Assembly: GCA_900551195.1 (NCBI GenBank)
Contig: URVD01000062.1
Coordinates: 1-9,027 of the forward strand
Reading direction: 5' to 3'
Length of the DNA stretch: 9,027 nt
Origin: an uncultured Collinsella sp.
GTDB taxonomy: Bacteria > Actinomycetota > Coriobacteriia > Coriobacteriales > Coriobacteriaceae
The notes under the pieces were generated by a model. The model had not been told where the DNA came from. It ran no database searches and worked only from the letters and a program-made list of their open reading frames with translations. Positions 1 through 4,345 of the stretch are shown one piece after another; position 1 is the stretch's first letter; each line of letters begins with the position of its first letter. Position numbers and translations under genes: made by a program.

Positions 1-1185
1 GCGCTCGCGAGAGGCGTTCTTGCCCGCGGCTGCAGCCTCGGCAGCATCGCCCGAGCCCGCGCGCTTGCGACGACGACGGCCACCGGCGGCCTCCTCGGCC
101 TCAGGCGTTGCGGCATTGCCACGGCCCTTTCCGCGGCCACGGCCCTCGCCCTGGCCCTGACCGGCACGGGCATCGGAATCAGCATCACGGCGACGGCGCT
201 TGGGCATTGATATGCCCGCCAGACGGTCGGCGCTCGACAGGCCATCGCCCACGTCGACGCCGTTCTCGCGGTCGAGCTCCATAAGCGCCAGACGCATCTC
301 GGGCGACTCGATGCGCTCGAGCACGTCGCGCGTCACGCAGTCGGGGCGGCAGTTGCAGCCCTGCTCGGCGGCCTTCTTTTTGCAGCCCTCCGAGCAGGTC
401 ATATCGGCCAGGTTGACCTTAAAGACCTTGCCGTTCTCCAGGCGCAGCACCAGCTGCTCACGCGGCGTGTCATATTCCTGAATACGCGCCTTGCCGAGCG
501 GCGTATCGATGAGCGTCTTCTTTTTGGGCGCACGGCTCTTAAAGTCCTTGTACGCCTCGAACTCATAGCGCAGACAGCACATCAGGCGGCCGCACACGCC
601 GCTGATCTTGGACGAGTTGAGCGGCAGGTCCTGCTCTTTTGCCATGCGAATCGAGACGGGCTCAAACTGTCCGCCAAAGCGCGTGCAACAGAGCTCCTGG
701 CCGCACTGGGCATAGCCGCCCACCAGGCGGGTCTCGTCGCGCACGCCGATCTGGCGCATGTCGACGCGAATGTGCAGCGTCGAGGACAGATCCTTGACGA
801 GCTGGCGAAAATCGACGCGCTCCTCGGCGGCAAAGTAGAACACGGCCTTCTCGCCGCCAAACAGGTACTCGACGCCGACCGGCTTCATCTCGAGGTCGAG
901 CTCCTTGACCAGACGGCGGAAATCGACCATGGCCTCGTCGCCCTGGATGGCCAGGTCGTCAGCAAGCTGCAGGTCGATGTCGCTCGCCACGCGCAGCACA
1001 GGCTTGAGCGGCTGGCCGATCTCGTCCTGCGGCACCTCGAAGGGGTCTGCCGTGACCAGGCCGATCTCGGTTCCGCGCTCGGTGGAGCAGATAGCATAAT
1101 CGGCCTCGAGGATATCCAGATCCTGCGGGTCGAACCACAGGTCGCGCGAGGCGTAGGTAAACTTAACGGGTACGACTAACGGCAT
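1..1185 (-). CDS. ricT: PSP1-domain protein RicT (YaaT-like), 3' end outside window
   Basis: Homologue of Bacillus subtilis RicT/YaaT. In that species RicT forms a cytoplasmic [Fe-S]-bearing complex with RicA and RicF that affects RNA processing by RNase Y, sporulation and competence. The frame is open for 395 codons to the window edge with no stop, while B. subtilis YaaT is about 275 residues. The PSP1 core covers roughly residues 1-150. The family cysteine motifs follow: CGQELCC (C161, C166, C167) and VCGRLMCC (C198, C203, C204). Beyond the usual fold there is an extra cluster (C264, C268, C277, C279, C283), then an Arg/Gly/Ala-rich low-complexity tail from about residue 328, with RRRR, GRGRGKGRG and GGRRRRKR. 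The ATG overlaps the 3' end of holB by 10 nt and has AGGAAGG seven nt upstream, so translation is probably coupled. The tmk-holB-ricT order matches B. subtilis. Family assignment is firm; a role with RicA/RicF here is inferred, as neither gene is in the window. Confidence 0.9.
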   Translation of the reverse strand, partial: MPLVVPVKFTYASRDLWFDPQDLDILEADYAICSTERGTEIGLVTADPFEVPQDEIGQPLKPVLRVASDIDLQLADDLAIQGDEAMVDFRRLVKELDLEMKPVGVEYLFGGEKAVFYFAAEERVDFRQLVKDLSSTLHIRVDMRQIGVRDETRLVGGYAQCGQELCCTRFGGQFEPVSIRMAKEQDLPLNSSKISGVCGRLMCCLRYEFEAYKDFKSRAPKKKTLIDTPLGKARIQEYDTPREQLVLRLENGKVFKVNLADMTCSEGCKKKAAEQGCNCRPDCVTRDVLERIESPEMRLALMELDRENGVDVGDGLSSADRLAGISMPKRRRRDADSDARAGQGQGEGRGRGKGRGNAATPEAEEAAGGRRRRKRAGSGDAAEAAAAGKNASRER

Positions 1186-2303
1186 TTCAGTGCCTTCCTG
1201 ATATCGAACAGCATGACCTCGATGGCCAGCTGGGGAGTAACGTTTCTGGCGATGTTGCGCTCGGCGGTTGCGACCGCCTCGAGCGCCTGGGTGGCACCCG
1301 CAACATTGGTCGCGGCGGCAAGCCGACCGATCGTGTCGCGCACATCCTCGTTCACGACGTCGGCCGCCTCATCCTGAAGCGTCAGCAGCACGTCGCGCAT
1401 GAGCGTCCGCGCGCTCGCCAGCGCTTCCATGATACCCGAACGCTCGCGCGCGTTGAGTTCGCGCTTGTTGCGGTCCTCAAGCTGCTTCAATGCTCCACGC
1501 GACAGGTAGTCGGCGTTTTGCTCGAGCACCTTTTCCTGCGTGGACTTGACCTCGGCGAGCGGCGCCTTAACGGCGACGATGAGCGACTTGGCGCGACTGA
1601 GCACATCGGCCTCATCGGCAGCGATGAGCGAGTCGATGGCGCGGACCATCTGGCGGCGAGCGTCCTGGCGCTCGGCGCTCTTAAGAAACTCGATGCCGCG
1701 TGTGGGGCTTCCCGCCACGGCGACCGCCATGCGACAACGTGCAAGATCCTGACCCGTCGCGCGGCTCACGGCCTGCGCGGCAACGGCGGGCGACACCAGC
1801 CGAAACGGTACGCACTGACAGCGGCTCACGATGGTAGGCAGCATCACGTCTGCTGAGGTGCCCAGCAAGATAAACATAACGCCCTCGGGCGGCTCCTCGA
1901 GTGTTTTGAGCAGTGCGTTGGCGGTGTTGGCGCGCAGCTGCTCGGCACGGTCGATGATGTAGACCTTGGCCTTGGCACGGATGGGCGCCAGCGGCACGTC
2001 GTCGAGCAGCTCGCGGGTCTGGGCAATGAGGTAACCCGTGGCGCTCTCGGGCGTGTAATAGTGCACGTCGGGATGCGTGTGCCGCGCAACGCGCACGCAA
2101 CTGTCGCATGCGCCGCAGCCGTCCTGCTCGCACAGGAAGGCCTGGGCGAGCGCCCATGCGGCATCGAGCTTGCCGGCGCCGGGAGCGCCCAAAAACAAGT
2201 AGGCGTGCGACGCGCGGCCGCTAGCGACGGCGTTGGTCAAAAAATCGCGCACGCGTTGTTGGGTGTCGAGCTTGGCCAGCAGGCTTGCCTGAGCGGGGGC
2301 CAT
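1176..2303 (-). CDS. holB: DNA polymerase III subunit delta' (clamp loader)
   Basis: Delta' subunit of the replicative clamp loader. With delta and the DnaX subunits it opens and loads the beta sliding clamp on primed DNA. The protein is 375 residues. The AAA+ module shows P-loop GAPGAGK (39-45), followed by Leu instead of the usual Ser/Thr. Next comes a zinc module (C58, C63, C66, C69), a Walker-B-like strand KVYIIDRAEQ (113-122), and the clamp-loader SRC signature at 160-162 with its Arg finger. E. coli delta' does not hydrolyse ATP, and the altered P-loop end fits a non-hydrolysing stator role here (inference). The C-terminal half is helical and fits the collar domain. The ATG at 2303 is preferred over an in-frame TTG at 2324 because it has a near-perfect AAGGAGG nine nt upstream. 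It starts one nt after the tmk stop and ends within ricT, so it is the middle gene of a compact operon. A DnaX-type subunit is less likely given the length and context. Confidence 0.93.
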   Translation of the reverse strand: MAPAQASLLAKLDTQQRVRDFLTNAVASGRASHAYLFLGAPGAGKLDAAWALAQAFLCEQDGCGACDSCVRVARHTHPDVHYYTPESATGYLIAQTRELLDDVPLAPIRAKAKVYIIDRAEQLRANTANALLKTLEEPPEGVMFILLGTSADVMLPTIVSRCQCVPFRLVSPAVAAQAVSRATGQDLARCRMAVAVAGSPTRGIEFLKSAERQDARRQMVRAIDSLIAADEADVLSRAKSLIVAVKAPLAEVKSTQEKVLEQNADYLSRGALKQLEDRNKRELNARERSGIMEALASARTLMRDVLLTLQDEAADVVNEDVRDTIGRLAAATNVAGATQALEAVATAERNIARNVTPQLAIEVMLFDIRKALKCR

Positions 2304-2304
2304 G

Positions 2305-2988
2305 TTACTCGTCCTCCTTGGCAAGCGCGGCGGCGACGGCGTCTTGCGGAATGTCGAGACCGTACGCGCGAACCTGCTCGACCGTCTTCTCGAAGACTTT
2401 CTCGATGGTCGCGGTGGCGTCGATGAGCTTTACGCGGTTTGGCTCCTCGGCAGCAATTGCGCAAAAGCCCTGGTAGACACGCTCTTGGAATGCCATGCCC
2501 TTTGCCTCCATGCGATCTGCCGCACCACGGGCTGCCATGCGCAGCGCCGCCTGCTCGGGCGTGATGTGGTAGACGAGTGTGAGCGCCGGGTGCGTTCCCG
2601 CGACGGCCAGGTTGTTGGCATCGCGCACCATCTGGCGATCGAGGCCGTCGGCAAACGCCTGGTAGCATGTCGTGGAATCGTAAAAGCGGTCGCACAGGAC
2701 CACCTTGCCGGCCGCGAGGGCGGGCGCGATGACCTCGTGCACCAACTGTGCGCGCGCCGCCTCGTAGAGCAGCAACTCGCAGGTGTCGCCCATCGCCGTA
2801 TTGACGGGGTCGAGCAGCAGAGCGCGGATCTTTTCGCTGATGGCGGTACCGCCCGGCTCGCGCAGGGTCACAACCTGATGGCCAGCGAGCTCGAGTGCAC
2901 GGGCAAGCAGGCGCGCCTGCGTGGACTTGCCGGCACCGTCGACGCCCTCGAGCGTGATAAAGCTATGTTGAGCGGGCTCAAAAGCCAT
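2305..2988 (-). CDS. tmk: Thymidylate kinase (dTMP kinase)
   Basis: Cytoplasmic kinase that phosphorylates dTMP to dTDP with ATP, the last step specific to dTTP synthesis. The protein is 227 residues, near the usual 200-215 with a slightly longer C-terminus. Visible motifs are the P-loop GVDGAGKST (15-23), the REPGGT motif (43-48), the DRF/DRY-type motif D100-R101-F102 followed by YDST, and an Arg-containing LID region around residues 150-172 (ARGAADRME...FQERV). The start is ATG with GGAAGGGG about eight nt upstream. It is the first gene of the tmk-holB-ricT operon; only one nt separates its stop from holB, whose ribosome site is encoded by the tmk C-terminus. A divergent promoter region with a large inverted repeat lies upstream. 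The assignment is secure from the motifs; nothing looks truncated. Confidence 0.96.
   Translation of the reverse strand: MAFEPAQHSFITLEGVDGAGKSTQARLLARALELAGHQVVTLREPGGTAISEKIRALLLDPVNTAMGDTCELLLYEAARAQLVHEVIAPALAAGKVVLCDRFYDSTTCYQAFADGLDRQMVRDANNLAVAGTHPALTLVYHITPEQAALRMAARGAADRMEAKGMAFQERVYQGFCAIAAEEPNRVKLIDATATIEKVFEKTVEQVRAYGLDIPQDAVAAALAKEDE
2313..2319 (-). promoter_or_regulatory. Ribosome binding site deciding the holB start
   Basis: AAGGAGG on the minus strand lies nine nt upstream of the ATG at 2303. It is formed by the last codons of tmk (Lys-Glu-Asp-Glu-stop). It selects the ATG at 2303 over the in-frame TTG at 2324, which would start upstream of this site and overlap tmk. Confidence 0.8.
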
Positions 2989-3040
2989 GGGCGCAGCCCC
3001 TTCCTACAAGGCGCGTAAATGCGGATATATCAACCAAGCC

Positions 3041-3070
3041 ATGATACCCCAGTGCTCGGCGCGTCCCCAA
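3041..3070 (-). promoter_or_regulatory. Possible promoter of the tmk-holB-ricT operon
   Basis: On the minus strand a -35-like TTGGGG (3065-3070) and a -10-like TATCAT (3041-3046) are 18 nt apart, about 50 nt upstream of the tmk ATG. The match is moderate, and the surrounding AT-rich stretch near 3025-3030 (ATATAT) is an alternative -10. This is inference from consensus likeness only. Confidence 0.35.
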
Positions 3071-3090
3071 TGGCTAAAGGTGCCTTTCCA

Positions 3091-3159
3091 AAGTTGCGGT
3101 GAAATAGGGACTGATTGAAGCTCTGAGACCGCCAAACAGTCCCTATTTCACCGCAACTT
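3091..3159. repeat. Perfect 23-bp inverted repeat with 23-nt spacer
   Basis: The arms at 3091-3113 and 3137-3159 are exact reverse complements over 23 bp. Each arm contains GTTGCGGTGAAATAGGGACT or its complement. The spacer 3114-3136 is unpaired. Symmetry stops at both outer edges, with no flanking direct repeat that would mark a target duplication. The element lies midway between the divergent starts of tmk and the zinc-ribbon gene, outside both likely promoters. There is no T-run after either arm, so it does not look like an intrinsic terminator. It may be a dispersed palindromic element of the REP or MITE kind, or a regulatory hairpin. What is seen is the perfect dyad; the class is inferred. 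Confidence 0.9.
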
Positions 3160-3160
3160 A

Positions 3161-3190
3161 TGATGGGTAATTTTGGACGCTGGGTATAAT
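3161..3190 (+). promoter_or_regulatory. Probable promoter of the zinc-ribbon membrane protein gene
   Basis: A perfect TATAAT sits at 3185-3190, giving a predicted start near 3197 and a leader of about 30 nt before the ATG at 3228. The -35 region (around 3161-3167, TGATGGG) matches poorly, so recognition may depend on the -10 or on an activator. The promoter starts immediately after the right arm of the 23-bp inverted repeat. Confidence 0.5.
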
Positions 3191-3217
3191 CGTCATATTG
3201 CATTGAAATGTGGCGAA

Positions 3218-3222
3218 AGGAG
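3218..3222 (+). promoter_or_regulatory. Ribosome binding site deciding the zinc-ribbon gene start
   Basis: AGGAG within GAAAGGAGTGG lies five nt upstream of the ATG at 3228. It argues against an in-frame GTG at 3210, which lies before this site and has no ribosome site of its own. Confidence 0.75.
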
Positions 3223-3227
3223 TGGCA

Positions 3228-4202
3228 ATGTCTCGGTATTGCGCCTCGTGCGGCAAGCTTCTTGCAGATGATGCCAAGTTCTGCACCTCGTGCGGTGCAC
3301 CCGTTGAGCAAACAGCCGCGAGCGATAGCCAGCCCGCTTTTGAGCAGACCGGCTCCCTTGATACGCCGCAAGCCAAGGCGGATGACTCCCTCGCCTATAG
3401 CCCCGACCCTGCCGCAAGGACCGAGGCCGTCGAGACCACGCAGCGCATACCCGTCGCGGGCATCTCAACCCAACAGCAACCGGCGTCCGCATACGCGCCT
3501 GATTCACCGCAGGCCCCCGCCGCCAAAAAGAGCGACACCAAGCTGCTTATCGCCGTTATCGTTGTGCTGGTGGCAATCATCATCGCCCTGGTCGTTTTCT
3601 TTGTGATCAAGCCTTTCGACAACGCTGCCACGCAGACGACCGCCGAGGTTACCAAGCTGCACTACGATGTTGACGATGATGACCTTAAGCCCCTCGGCGA
3701 CCCCAATAGCCTTTACAACGATGACGACGAGGATGGCGGCGCAGCAACGCTCTCCGAGCAGGATCTCTACCGCCGCCTGAGCGAATACTACGACCTGCTC
3801 GAAGATCTCGACAGCCAGGTCCGTGGCTGCGCGCAGAACTTCAACGGCAACTATCTGGAAGAGGATCGAACCACCCGTCAAAATCTCGCCGACGTCGCCG
3901 AGCGCACGGAAGACACCATCGAGCAGTACTACGATATCGTCGAGGACCTGGACGTCCCCATGAGCTCTAAGAACTACAGCTCCTGGAAAGACATCGTTGC
4001 CCTGTATGACGACCTGGATCACCGCATCGACGCGATCTGCGATGCCTGGGAGATCAGCTTAAAATACGCAAAGCCCGCGGACCACAAGAATGAGATCGTG
4101 GCGCCGCTGTCGCGCGACAACGTGGCGGGCACCAATGACAATAAGTACCGCCTAGACTTTGAGGAGCGCTATCCCGGCGCCAAGCCTGTCGAGGTGAACT
4201 AG
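3228..4202 (+). CDS. Zinc-ribbon, single-pass membrane protein of unknown function
   Basis: A 324-residue protein with no assigned function. The N-terminus is a short zinc ribbon, CASCGK...CTSCGAP, with C5, C8, C19 and C22 as ligands. Residues 30-100 are a Pro/Ala/Gln-rich, probably disordered linker. One strongly hydrophobic helix spans about 105-128 (LLIAVIVVLVAIIIALVVFF), preceded by KKSDTK. By the positive-inside rule this puts the zinc ribbon in the cytoplasm and the rest outside. The outer part begins with acidic runs (DVDDDD at 147-152, NDDDED at 164-169), then a helical region (about 175-285) rich in Tyr, Asp and Glu, with two cysteines (C201, C271) that could form a disulphide. It is the only plus-strand gene in the window, has its own promoter and terminator, and is bracketed by two long inverted repeats. 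Similar zinc-ribbon/TM proteins are common in Coriobacteriia, often annotated only by the ribbon. A sensory or envelope role would be a guess. Confidence 0.85.
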   Translation: MSRYCASCGKLLADDAKFCTSCGAPVEQTAASDSQPAFEQTGSLDTPQAKADDSLAYSPDPAARTEAVETTQRIPVAGISTQQQPASAYAPDSPQAPAAKKSDTKLLIAVIVVLVAIIIALVVFFVIKPFDNAATQTTAEVTKLHYDVDDDDLKPLGDPNSLYNDDDEDGGAATLSEQDLYRRLSEYYDLLEDLDSQVRGCAQNFNGNYLEEDRTTRQNLADVAERTEDTIEQYYDIVEDLDVPMSSKNYSSWKDIVALYDDLDHRIDAICDAWEISLKYAKPADHKNEIVAPLSRDNVAGTNDNKYRLDFEERYPGAKPVEVN

Positions 4203-4220
4203 CGCTTTGTCGTTCCCGAG

Positions 4221-4279
4221 CCGGCAGTTAGGGACGTTCCTAAACTGCCGGCAGAAAAAGGAACGTCCCTAACTGCCGG
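4221..4279. repeat. Perfect 21-bp inverted repeat with internal alternative hairpins
   Basis: The arms at 4221-4241 and 4259-4279 are exact reverse complements over 21 bp (CCGGCAGTTAGGGACGTTCC in the left arm, plus one base). The 17-nt loop holds a perfect palindrome CTGCCGGCAG (4245-4254). Its left half can pair with the left arm's CCGGCAG and its right half with the right arm's CTGCCGG, so two folds compete. The element starts 18 nt after the zinc-ribbon stop codon and ends two nt before the terminator. There is no T-run directly after it. It is probably a dispersed palindromic intergenic element (inference). Confidence 0.9.
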
Positions 4280-4281
4280 TC

Positions 4282-4323
4282 AAAAAAACGAGCGAGGATC
4301 GCGGGGTCCTCGCTCGTTTTTTT
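4282..4323. terminator. Bidirectional intrinsic terminator between converging genes
   Basis: A perfect 17-bp dyad (4282-4298 with 4307-4323) has a GC-rich core CGAGCGAGGA/TCCTCGCTCG and an 8-nt loop. It is flanked by seven A on the left and seven T on the right, so it gives a stem plus U-tract in both directions. It can end the zinc-ribbon transcript on the plus strand and the topA transcript, which stops at 4346, on the minus strand. Confidence 0.95.
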
Positions 4324-4345
4324 GGGCAATGTTTCGACTGCGCCG

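Noticed and set aside
2304..2324. An earlier TTG start for holB overlapping tmk
   Set aside because: It has no ribosome site and would translate the Shine-Dalgarno of the ATG at 2303 as protein.
2302..3018. A 238-codon plus-strand frame opposite tmk
   Set aside because: tmk has all kinase motifs on the minus strand; the opposite frame shows no family likeness.
3091..3159. The 23-bp inverted repeat as a pair of insertion-sequence ends or a terminator
   Set aside because: The 23-nt spacer has no room for a gene, no flanking target duplication is visible, and no U-tract follows either arm.
3210..3227. An earlier GTG start for the zinc-ribbon protein, adding six residues
   Set aside because: The AGGAG at 3218-3222 lies inside this extension and is spaced for the ATG at 3228. 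Zinc-ribbon proteins of this kind typically begin a few residues before the first Cys.
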